Shown here piece after piece: positions 25,653-33,379 of a stretch of 37,244 nt of DNA. Position 1 is the stretch's first letter, and each line of letters opens with the position of its first letter. This DNA comes from an uncultured Gammaproteobacteria bacterium (lineage in GTDB: Bacteria; Pseudomonadota; Gammaproteobacteria; Pseudomonadales; Litorivicinaceae). The stretch is taken from the NCBI GenBank assembly GCA_913042205.1, contig CAJWIY010000017.1, positions 1 to 37,244 on the forward strand. Reading direction: 5' to 3'. Position numbers and translations under genes: made by a program. Under the pieces are notes generated by a model. It was not told where the DNA came from. It saw only the letters and a program-made list of their open reading frames with translations, and ran no database searches.

Positions 25653-26711
25653 ATGAGCCATCCAATGAAGAAATCCCCCACGCTTGTTGACGTTGCAAAA
25701 CTTGCGAATACGTCTAAGGCAACAGCCGCTCGTGTTTTTAGTCGAAGTAAATCAGCAAACGTTAGGCAAGAGACCAAGGCTAGGATACTTGAGGCAGCTG
25801 ATAAGTTGGGGTATTCGCCCAACCTGTCTGCGGCGAGTCTGCGATCGAAAAAAACATATTTAATAGCTTTGTGCATTCATGACATCACCAATCCGTCATC
25901 CCCGTCGTTAATTCGAGGAATACAAGATGAGCTTGCGCAACATGGATATGATCTCGTTGTTTTTAACAGTGATTGGGACCCTAATAAGGAAAAAAAGAAT
26001 TTGCGGGCGGTGGTTCGAAATCAGCTTGACGGTCTGATTTTGCAGGATCCATCCGACGAGCTTGATGTGTCAGAGCTCCCCGATCTTCCCTCAGTGATTC
26101 TGACCAGCAACGAAGTATTCTCAACAGTCCGGAACACGGTGAGTACTGACACAGTCGGGGGCGTGAGGAAGGCGCTAACCTACCTGCACTCGATGGGACA
26201 TGATCGAATCGGAATTTTACTGGGTGGCTCGGTTTCGCAAATTACTAATCGTAAGCGGGCTTACTTGGATTTTTATAAAAGCGCCGGTTTGAAAGTTGAG
26301 GACAGATTGATTGTTGACGTGCCGTTTAAGACGCGGGCAAGTGACACTTTTGTTATGGCGAAGGAACTCATCGTTGATCTTATGCGCTCGCCTCAACGTC
26401 CTTCAGCGATTTTTGCATCAAACGACATGCTTGGTTTGGCGGCATTGCAAATGGCGCAGATTGAAGGCCTCCAAGTTCCGCGAGATCTGTCGGTTGTTGG
26501 GATGGATGATTTATTCTCGGCTGAGAGTGCGTCTCCGGCACTAACTTCTGTTTCAAAACATCGTTTCCAGGTAGGCGCGCAAGCCGCTAGAAACCTTTTA
26601 AACCAGATTAATAGCGAGCACTCAATGGAAAAGGGGCCTATCAATGAGCTCGTTGAATGCACCTTGGTGGTCCGAGATTCTAGCGGCCCGATAGCGGAAG
26701 TTGATGTTTGA
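25653..26711 (+). CDS. LacI-family transcriptional regulator of the hexuronate locus
   Basis: LacI/GalR-type repressor, 352 aa. The N-terminal helix-turn-helix is TLVDVAKLANTSKATAARVF (about 9-28), followed by the hinge segment LGYSPNLSAASLRSKKT and a periplasmic-binding-like effector domain (CIHDITNPSSPSLIRGIQDEL; later FASNDMLGLAALQ and VVGMDDLF). It sits between two divergent operons, each preceded by a GAGACCGGTCTC palindrome, which are the obvious target sites. The effector is probably a sugar acid or lactone of the pathway. No good ribosome-binding site precedes the ATG at 25653; the ATG at 25665 is an alternative. Confidence 0.93.
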   Translation: MSHPMKKSPTLVDVAKLANTSKATAARVFSRSKSANVRQETKARILEAADKLGYSPNLSAASLRSKKTYLIALCIHDITNPSSPSLIRGIQDELAQHGYDLVVFNSDWDPNKEKKNLRAVVRNQLDGLILQDPSDELDVSELPDLPSVILTSNEVFSTVRNTVSTDTVGGVRKALTYLHSMGHDRIGILLGGSVSQITNRKRAYLDFYKSAGLKVEDRLIVDVPFKTRASDTFVMAKELIVDLMRSPQRPSAIFASNDMLGLAALQMAQIEGLQVPRDLSVVGMDDLFSAESASPALTSVSKHRFQVGAQAARNLLNQINSEHSMEKGPINELVECTLVVRDSSGPIAEVDV

Positions 26712-26720
26712 TTGCCTTGG

Positions 26721-26748
26721 TTGACTCTTTACTAAATCTTTTGATACT
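26721..26748 (+). promoter_or_regulatory. candidate promoter of right operon
   Basis: TTGACT (26721-26726) and GATACT (26743-26748) are 16 bases apart, shortly after the LacI stop. The operator at 26788-26805 would then lie about 40 bases downstream, a roadblock-type position. A different promoter nearer the operator remains possible. Confidence 0.35.
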
Positions 26749-26787
26749 TTCAAATCTTCGATCAGGTTTTCGTTTTTTTTAATCGAA

Positions 26788-26805
26788 AATGAGACCGGTC
26801 TCAAA
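26788..26805. promoter_or_regulatory. LacI-family operator, right operon
   Basis: AATGAGACCGGTCTCAAA contains a perfect 14-base palindrome (26790-26803), identical in its core to the left operator and matching it at 16 of 18 positions. It lies about 135 bases upstream of the TTT receptor gene. It defines the second arm of the same regulon. Confidence 0.85.
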
Positions 26806-26938
26806 AAATAAGGATGTGTTTTAGAGCCGAAAGGTTCAGTCACTTTGGAGAACCACTTTCTGTAAGTCATTGATCGATGGGTGTCTTGAAGAAGGTTGTT
26901 TGTCTATTAAGCTAGTAGAATAATACGGAGAAAACAGC

Positions 26939-28015
26939 ATGCGTAATCTCGTACTAGGCCTATTGATTTCATGCTTCGCATGGTCGCCTACAGTGTCCGC
27001 AAACCTTGATCTTTCAGGGAAGACAGTCACATGGGTAGTTCCATTCAAGGAGGGCGGCGGTACAAGCCGATTTGCCCGGTTCCTGCAGCCATATCTCACA
27101 AAATACTTGCCAGGTAACCCAACGATCCAGATTCAGCATATACCAGGCGGTGGCGCCATTAAGGGCTCTAATTATTTCCAAAAGAATGCGAAACCTGATG
27201 GTACTTATCTTTTTGGTTGTTCGACCTCGGTCATCGTCAATGTAGCCACGGGGAACCCGCTGGTGGAATACAATCTAGGTGCTTACAAGCCGGTACTTCT
27301 GCTTCCCCAAAATACCCATTGGTTCACACGGACTGATCTAGCGAGTGGCACCAGTGATATCTCGAAGTTAAAAGAGCGGGATCTGGTTTTATATGCATTG
27401 AAGACCCCTGCTTCGGCTGATCTTTTTCATATTTGGGTTTATGACAAGTTGGGTATAAAAAAGGCGCGGCCTATCCCGGGGCTCTCCTCGAGCGCGGGTT
27501 ACCAAGCATTTCTGCGCGGTGAAATCCATCTGAGCTCCCACGGGGCAGCGAATTATGTCAAAAAGGTTAAGCCCGAGATTGAGAGTGGGAAGGTTGTCGA
27601 CATCATGACGCTTGGGATTGTGGGTGCAGACGGGAGCATATCTAGAAATCCACTCGCACCTGATGTACTCACGTTCCCCGAGATGTATGAGAAGGTGAAC
27701 GGAAAGAAACTGGATGGTGCAGATCTTGAGGCCTTCTATTCCATAGCCGCCGCGTGGGCCCAGGCGTCTAAGTCCATGTTACTGCCCGAGGGAACGCCTG
27801 ACGCGATTGTCGAGGCGTATCGTAAAGCCGTCACGGAGATGGTGAACGATCCGGAGTTCAAAGAGAAAGCGACAAAGGCGCTGGGGCCTTATCCACTTAT
27901 AATTGGCGAAGAAGCAGGCCCGATTCTCAAGAAGGCTGCGATCTTTTCAGACAGTACCAAGAAGCAATTGAATGCGGTACTAAAAAAGAATCGCTTCGTC
28001 TACAGGGTTCAATAA
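26939..28015 (+). CDS. tctC: TTT transporter periplasmic receptor of the hexuronate regulon
   Basis: TctC/Bug-type substrate-binding protein, 358 aa, with a signal peptide of about 21 residues (cleavage expected after VSA). The mature protein opens with the VTWVVPFKEGGGTSRFAR pattern, then IQIQHIPGGGAIKGSNYF and KPDGTYLFGC, all standard for this family. It is a little longer than usual. GGAG precedes the ATG at 26939. It is the first gene of the right arm, followed by a hairpin and the fused permease. The expected ligand is a uronic acid or a sulfated uronate, inferred from the catabolic genes downstream. Confidence 0.9.
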   Translation: MRNLVLGLLISCFAWSPTVSANLDLSGKTVTWVVPFKEGGGTSRFARFLQPYLTKYLPGNPTIQIQHIPGGGAIKGSNYFQKNAKPDGTYLFGCSTSVIVNVATGNPLVEYNLGAYKPVLLLPQNTHWFTRTDLASGTSDISKLKERDLVLYALKTPASADLFHIWVYDKLGIKKARPIPGLSSSAGYQAFLRGEIHLSSHGAANYVKKVKPEIESGKVVDIMTLGIVGADGSISRNPLAPDVLTFPEMYEKVNGKKLDGADLEAFYSIAAAWAQASKSMLLPEGTPDAIVEAYRKAVTEMVNDPEFKEKATKALGPYPLIIGEEAGPILKKAAIFSDSTKKQLNAVLKKNRFVYRVQ

Positions 28016-28020
28016 CCAGT

Positions 28021-28050
28021 ATTCCGCTGTTGGATCACCGACAGCGGAAT
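28021..28050 (+). promoter_or_regulatory. intercistronic hairpin between tctC and tctAB
   Basis: ATTCCGCTGT (28021-28030) pairs perfectly with ACAGCGGAAT (28041-28050). Three further pairs (one G-U) close on the loop ATCA. No U-run follows. Position and design parallel the hairpin at 801-838 in the other TTT operon, so a shared role in raising receptor over permease levels is likely. Confidence 0.7.
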
Positions 28051-28060
28051 CAACCCAATT

Positions 28061-30049
28061 ATGGATCAGTTTCTTCTAGCTTTGGGTCAGCTGTTCGGGC
28101 TTACCCATCTTTTGTTTTTGTTTGGAGGAACACTCCTCGGATTGACAGTGGGAATCTTACCAGGGTTGGGTGGGACATCCGGCTTGGCCCTTGTACTTCC
28201 CTTCGTGTTTGGTCTAGAGCCCTCACACGCCTTAGCTATGATGATCGGTGTTCTCGCACCAACTACTACATCTGATACCTTTCCAGCCGTTCTTATGGGT
28301 GTTCCCGGTACATCGGGTTCGCAAGCCACGGTCATGGATGGGTTTCCCTTGTCTAAACAAGGAATGGCTGCACGGGCCCTAAGTGCAGCATTCTTATCAT
28401 CACTACTGGGCGGTGTGTTTGGCGCAGTTATTCTGTCGGCGTCTATTTATTACGCGATTCCCATCATTATGACCTTTGGATTCGGGGAACAGTTTCTACT
28501 GATTGTTTTGGCCCTTTTGATGGTCGGAGCATTGACCGGTGACAACTTTGTAAAAGGTATAACCGCTTGTTTCTTGGGTTTGATAATCGGTTCAGTAGGT
28601 TCTGCGCCGATTACTGGCGATCCTCGATTCACTTTCGATACCCTTTATCTTATTGAAGGTATTCCTCTTGTAATCGTCGGCTTGGGTTTATTCGCGATCC
28701 CAGAAATAGTCGGTCTTTTGGACAACAAGGGTGCGATCGCAAAATCACTCCGAATCGAGCGGGGTTGGCTTACAGGAATAGCCGATGTCTTTAAGAACTG
28801 GTGGCTGGTTCTCCGGTGCTCGACGCTTGGCTGTTTGGTGGGCGCATTACCCGGCTTAGGGGGGACGGTAGTTGACTGGATCGCCTACAGTCATCTGAGA
28901 CAAACCAGCAAAGATACGTCTCGATTGGGAAAAGGGGATATCCGAGGCGTGATCGCCCCAGAGTCTGCAAATAATGCGAAAGAAGGAGGGGCTCTGATAC
29001 CAACCCTGCTTTTTGGTATCCCAGGATCTGGGAATAAGGTGCTGCTCCTGGGTGGGTTTATTCTTGTCGGGATCGAGCCCGGATTGGATATGGTAACCAC
29101 ACACCTTGACCTGACATATCTGATGATTTGGTCGTTAGCCGTAGCCAATATACTAGGCGCCGGGTTGTGTATCGGCTTTGCGCCGCATATTTCAAAACTC
29201 ACCCTGGTCCGATATTACATCCTAGCTCCCGTCATGATCACGTTAATATTTTTTGCAACCTATAACGTGAACCGTGACTGGTACGACTTCGTAGGACTTC
29301 TAGGTTTTGGTTTGGTAGGGATCACCTTCAAGCATTATGGGTGGTCCCGACCCGCGCTTTTGATTGGCTTTTTCCTTTCATCGAAAGTTGAGTTATTGAG
29401 CTATCAAACGCAGGCCGTTTACGGATTATCTTTTCTCTATCGACCAGTCGCCATAATTCTCATAGTAATGTGCCTCGCCACGATCATTTTATTATTAAGG
29501 CAACGATTCGATACTGGTTACGACTCGCAGTTGATCAAAAATAAGTCCAAACAAATGTATCTATCCCTTCTCTTGATGTGCCTGCCATTAGCTGTGATGT
29601 GGGATGTATCAGGTATACCGGATTTCAGAGCGACACTTTTTCCGATAGGTGTATGCTTGATATCGATCTCTCTCCTGATTTTGATATTCGCCGTCCAATT
29701 AGCCGACCTGAGAAAGCCAGCATTCGCTGGCGGCGGCTTCCTCCGCTTCGTGAACACGAACATCTATGAAAACGTAGCGGGCTTCAATAATCAGTTATAT
29801 TACTATTTAAGTATATTGGGCTATCTGGCGATGAATTTTATCTTTGGTTTCCCGATAGCATCGGTACTCTTTATTAACCTGTTTATTTTGTTTCATGATA
29901 AGCGGGACCTAAAAATCTCGTTTTCTATCTCGCTCTCGCTCCTCTTGATTTTATGGACCCTGTCGTCTTTGCTCACGCTCCAGTTTCCCAATGGTTTGCT
30001 TGGGACATTTGTCGATATGCCGTGGTGGTTGGGTGGAGAACTCAACTAG
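28061..30049 (+). CDS. TTT permease, TctA-TctB fusion
   Basis: Membrane protein of 662 aa, against about 500 for a normal TctA. Residues 1-490 are TctA, with GILPGLGGTSGLALVLPF near the start, the MGVPGTSGSQATVMDGFPLSKQG block, ALPGLGGTV, and APESANNAKEGGALIPTLLFGIPGS. After a charged linker (about 485-505) come roughly 150 residues with four hydrophobic segments beginning MYLSLLLMCLPLAVMW and DFRATLFPIGVC, which fit a TctB small subunit. No separate tctB gene is present, supporting a natural fusion. A frameshift artefact is excluded because the frame is continuous. It imports the regulon substrate. Confidence 0.88.
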   Translation: MDQFLLALGQLFGLTHLLFLFGGTLLGLTVGILPGLGGTSGLALVLPFVFGLEPSHALAMMIGVLAPTTTSDTFPAVLMGVPGTSGSQATVMDGFPLSKQGMAARALSAAFLSSLLGGVFGAVILSASIYYAIPIIMTFGFGEQFLLIVLALLMVGALTGDNFVKGITACFLGLIIGSVGSAPITGDPRFTFDTLYLIEGIPLVIVGLGLFAIPEIVGLLDNKGAIAKSLRIERGWLTGIADVFKNWWLVLRCSTLGCLVGALPGLGGTVVDWIAYSHLRQTSKDTSRLGKGDIRGVIAPESANNAKEGGALIPTLLFGIPGSGNKVLLLGGFILVGIEPGLDMVTTHLDLTYLMIWSLAVANILGAGLCIGFAPHISKLTLVRYYILAPVMITLIFFATYNVNRDWYDFVGLLGFGLVGITFKHYGWSRPALLIGFFLSSKVELLSYQTQAVYGLSFLYRPVAIILIVMCLATIILLLRQRFDTGYDSQLIKNKSKQMYLSLLLMCLPLAVMWDVSGIPDFRATLFPIGVCLISISLLILIFAVQLADLRKPAFAGGGFLRFVNTNIYENVAGFNNQLYYYLSILGYLAMNFIFGFPIASVLFINLFILFHDKRDLKISFSISLSLLLILWTLSSLLTLQFPNGLLGTFVDMPWWLGGELN

Positions 30050-30071
30050 GATTTACTAAAGGAACATACCA

Positions 30072-30866
30072 ATGACTGAATCATCTTTCCCTAATCTTCC
30101 GTTTCTCGGACGCGAAAAGAAACCAAGAGAAACGGGCATCAACTACGTGAGAGCCCCGGTCTTGGTAGGACAATGTATTGATGATTACCTGCAGGCCTAC
30201 AGCGACATCGTTGATATTTTCAAACTTTCTGGGAAGCAGGCAGGTCAGATGTCTCGGAGCTCGTTATTGCGGTTCCTAGAAACATGCAAGTCCAACGATG
30301 TAATGATTTCAATCGGCAACCCGTTGATGGATATGGCGCTAAATGGTGGCCGTAAGATAGTCGATGACTATCTCGATAGGGTTGTCGACTATGGGGTAGA
30401 CATTATTGAAATTTCAAGTATCGCTAGGTCGGCGGATGATGACGATATATGCCGTTTAATCGATGTAGCTTCCAAGAGAGGTTTGAAGGTGATCAACGAA
30501 GTAGGGATCGCCTTCGCTCATTCAGAAGTGCAGGACAATATGATATTTAGTGAGAGATTGGGTCGACAGATACAAAGATTTCTAGACGCAGGTTCTTGGA
30601 AAATTTTGTTGGAATCTGAGGGTATTACGGAGAACCTGGAGAGAGACAAATTTAGGTGGCAGTTAATCGATCGGCTTCTCAGCCCATTAGCATTATCACA
30701 ATTTATGGTTGAGGCTGACGATCAAGATGTTTTGAGCAAATATATCGAAATATATGGTCCAAATATAAATATGATGGTTGATTACTCGAGGGTGCTCAAA
30801 ATGGAGGATGCTCGGACCGGCCACGGTCCAAGTCAGTCGCTTTGGGGGAAAGTTGTAAAGTATTAG
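30072..30866 (+). CDS. ComA-family protein (phosphosulfolactate synthase-like), copy B
   Basis: ComA-family TIM-barrel protein, 264 aa. It has the GREKKPRETGINYV opening (13-26), SDIVDIFKLSGKQA, VVDYGVDIIEISS, GLKVINEVG, the GSWKILLESEGITEN segment and the C-terminal SLWGKVVKY. It looks closer to bacterial and plant ComA homologues than copy A. Canonical ComA makes 2-phospho-3-sulfolactate from sulfite and phosphoenolpyruvate. No comB, comC or sulfolactate genes are present, so that role is not supported here. AAAGGA precedes the ATG. It lies between the permease and the sulfatase in the right arm, and its reaction in a uronate/sulfatase setting is unknown. Confidence 0.78.
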   Translation: MTESSFPNLPFLGREKKPRETGINYVRAPVLVGQCIDDYLQAYSDIVDIFKLSGKQAGQMSRSSLLRFLETCKSNDVMISIGNPLMDMALNGGRKIVDDYLDRVVDYGVDIIEISSIARSADDDDICRLIDVASKRGLKVINEVGIAFAHSEVQDNMIFSERLGRQIQRFLDAGSWKILLESEGITENLERDKFRWQLIDRLLSPLALSQFMVEADDQDVLSKYIEIYGPNINMMVDYSRVLKMEDARTGHGPSQSLWGKVVKY

Positions 30867-31013
30867 ACGGTAAATGGACCAATGTTTCATGTTCAGTGGT
30901 AGGAAAGGGTATCGATTTCAATTTCTCAGCGGTCCAGCGTATTGGGTGACGAGCATTAGTTGTCCGGTCGAAAATATGAAGAGCTTATCGTTTCGTGGGG
31001 GAATGGCACCGCA

Positions 31014-32519
31014 GTGAAGTCTCCGAACTTTGTTTTCATCATGGCAGATGACCACGCCGTTAACGCAATAAGCGCTTATGGTTCAACCCTCATTAACACG
31101 AAACACATCGATCGATTGGCATCCGACGGGATGTGCTTTACACATTGCTATACGACGAATTCGCTCTGCGCACCCTCACGGGCGGCTATCCTAACCGGGA
31201 CCTACAACCATGTTAACGGGGTTTACACCCTGACAACGAAGCTCAGTTCAATGTTCCCAAATTTTGTGAAGCACCTGCAACGGGCAGGATACTCGACAGG
31301 GATAATTGGTAAGTGGCATCTTGGGGATGACAAGTCGTCAGAACCCTCGGGGTTCGATCACTTTGATGTTCTGCTGGGGCAGGGCGACTATTACGATTCA
31401 GTGTTTAATCTAAACGGTAAACTTACCAACAGCACCGGCTATGTCACCGATGTCATCACATCTAAATCAGTCCGGTGGTTAGAGACCAGAGATGTCTCGA
31501 AACCATTTTTCTTAATGGTCAACCATAAAGCCCCGCACAGGGAATGGGAAAACCACCCGAAATATGATGACGAGTTTCAAGACAATATTCGGCTGCCAGA
31601 CACCTTCAATGATAACTATGACAATAGGGCCAAGGCCGCTGGTGCAGCCAAAATAAGAATCCGTGAGGATCTAAAGTACGATGACCTGGGTCTCGTTCAA
31701 CCTGTGGGTGGAGCCGAGGTCGGTCAGCCAATTAAGCCGGGGAGCAAAGAACGAAAAATCCCAGACCTGAAAGATTCGAACGTTATTACTTTGATTGATA
31801 AGAAAACGGGTGAAAAATTTGAGTTTTCTGATCCCGAGTATTTGGCAGAATTTAAATATCAGAGATACATCAAGCGATACCTCCGAACCGTTCTTTCACT
31901 CGACGAAAGCGTTGGTAATATTCTAGATTGTCTCGATAAGATGGGGCTCGCCCGCGACACGGTGGTGGTTTATACGTCCGATCAAGGCTTTTTCCTCGGT
32001 GAGCATGGTTGGTTTGACAAACGTTTCATCTACGAAGAATCGTTTCAAATGCCGCTCTTGATCAGATACCCCGGGATGACCAGTGGTGGTGTCTGCCCAG
32101 ATATCGTCTCTAATGTCGATTTCGCACCCACGTTGCTAGATATCGCTGGTCTACCTTCGCCAAGCTACATGCAAGGCCGTAGTTTTTTAAAACTACTGAT
32201 GGGTAAAACGCCACCAAACTGGGAACAGATCGCGTATCACAGATACTGGATGCACAAGGATCTTCAGCACAACGTCTACGCCCATTACGGCGTACGAGAT
32301 CAGAGATACAAACTGATTTATTGGTACAACGAAGGGCTCGGCGTTCCCGGTGCAACCGACGGCGCAGAGCCTCCTGAATGGGAATTTTTCGATTGCGTTG
32401 AAGATCCCCTGGAATTAATTAATTGTTATGGGGATAGCCGCTATTCAGACGAAGTCAGCCGTATGCGGGCCCTGCTTGACGCGAAGATGAGCGAGATTGG
32501 CGATGTTCCTAGACACTAA
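31014..32519 (+). CDS. formylglycine-type (S1) sulfatase, no signal peptide
   Basis: Type I sulfatase of about 501 aa. The opening PNFVFIMADDHA supplies the metal-binding Asp pair (12-13). The maturation motif is Cys52-Ala-Pro-Ser-Arg56 followed by AAILTG, so Cys52 should become formylglycine. IGKWHLG (Lys100, His102), NHKAPH and SDQGFFLGEHGWFDK complete the active site. I chose GTG 31014, because sulfatases normally begin at this motif and GGGGA lies upstream. TTG at 30960 would add 18 residues. Neither start gives a signal peptide, so it is cytoplasmic, unlike most polysaccharide sulfatases. Context suggests it removes sulfate from an imported sugar acid. The activating enzyme is not in the window. 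Confidence 0.88.
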   Translation: MKSPNFVFIMADDHAVNAISAYGSTLINTKHIDRLASDGMCFTHCYTTNSLCAPSRAAILTGTYNHVNGVYTLTTKLSSMFPNFVKHLQRAGYSTGIIGKWHLGDDKSSEPSGFDHFDVLLGQGDYYDSVFNLNGKLTNSTGYVTDVITSKSVRWLETRDVSKPFFLMVNHKAPHREWENHPKYDDEFQDNIRLPDTFNDNYDNRAKAAGAAKIRIREDLKYDDLGLVQPVGGAEVGQPIKPGSKERKIPDLKDSNVITLIDKKTGEKFEFSDPEYLAEFKYQRYIKRYLRTVLSLDESVGNILDCLDKMGLARDTVVVYTSDQGFFLGEHGWFDKRFIYEESFQMPLLIRYPGMTSGGVCPDIVSNVDFAPTLLDIAGLPSPSYMQGRSFLKLLMGKTPPNWEQIAYHRYWMHKDLQHNVYAHYGVRDQRYKLIYWYNEGLGVPGATDGAEPPEWEFFDCVEDPLELINCYGDSRYSDEVSRMRALLDAKMSEIGDVPRH

Positions 32520-32569
32520 TATTAGCTCGATAGGATTACGCTCCAAGCGCTTCTTTACCTGGGGATGCG

Positions 32570-33370
32570 ATGCTTGAAAGATTACTAGTGACAGGTGCCG
32601 CGGGCGGGGTTGCCAATCTCCTCAGGCCACGACTTATTGGTGTTTCTAAAAAGTTCCGTCTAACCGACATTCAGCACTTCGCTTCAGCCTCGGACTTGGA
32701 TGAGACAATGATCGGAGATTTGGCAGATTCCGCTTTTGTTGATCAACTCGTTCAAGGCTGTGATGGCATCCTTCATCTCGGCGGAGTGTCGACCGAGCAA
32801 CCATTTGACGAGATCCTGCCGGCGAACATCGTGGGCGTCTCCAATATATACAGGGCCGCGGCAAAGTACGGCCGACCAAGAGTCATTTTTGCGAGCTCGA
32901 ATCACGTAACGGGCGCCTACCGTACACAAGAAACAATAACGCCAAATGAGCCATTTCTACCTGATAGTTTTTATGGGGCATCGAAGGTTTTTGGTGAGGC
33001 CGTCGCGAAGTTGTTCTTTGTTAAGGCAGGGATCGAGTCCGCGATCGTAAGAATAGGATCGTGTTTCGAACAGCCTTCGGATCTTCGAATGATGTCTACT
33101 TGGTTTAGCCCAGACGACTTTGCAGCGTTAATAAAGAGTTGTTTTGAGGTAGAGACCTTAGACTGCCCGACCATTTTTGGAGTTTCAAACAATGCTGGTT
33201 CGTTTTGGAGAAATACTGAGATTGGCCATCTGGACTGGCACAGTGAAGCGCGAGCAGAGGACCTTCTTGAGTCGATGAATCAACCAAATGTCTCCCCAGA
33301 GGAATTAGCGGCGGGTCTTATGGACTATCATGGTGGGACTTGGGTCAAGAGGCCCCTCGATACTGAGTGA
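32570..33370 (+). CDS. udh: uronate dehydrogenase
   Basis: Short NAD-dependent epimerase/dehydratase-type protein, 266 aa. The cofactor loop TGAAGGVA lies at residues 8-15, Asp33 ends the second strand (NAD preference), then HLGGVSTEQPF, FASSNHVTGAY with Ser110, and Tyr135/Lys139 (YGASK). These blocks and the RIGSC, MMSTWFSPDDF and GGTWV segments match characterised uronate dehydrogenases, which oxidise D-galacturonate or D-glucuronate to the aldaro-1,5-lactone. That lactone is exactly the substrate of Gli, encoded in the divergent arm. GGGG precedes the ATG at 32570. The aldolase gene follows after 9 bases. Confidence 0.9.
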   Translation: MLERLLVTGAAGGVANLLRPRLIGVSKKFRLTDIQHFASASDLDETMIGDLADSAFVDQLVQGCDGILHLGGVSTEQPFDEILPANIVGVSNIYRAAAKYGRPRVIFASSNHVTGAYRTQETITPNEPFLPDSFYGASKVFGEAVAKLFFVKAGIESAIVRIGSCFEQPSDLRMMSTWFSPDDFAALIKSCFEVETLDCPTIFGVSNNAGSFWRNTEIGHLDWHSEARAEDLLESMNQPNVSPEELAAGLMDYHGGTWVKRPLDTE

Positions 33371-33379
33371 GATTAGTCT

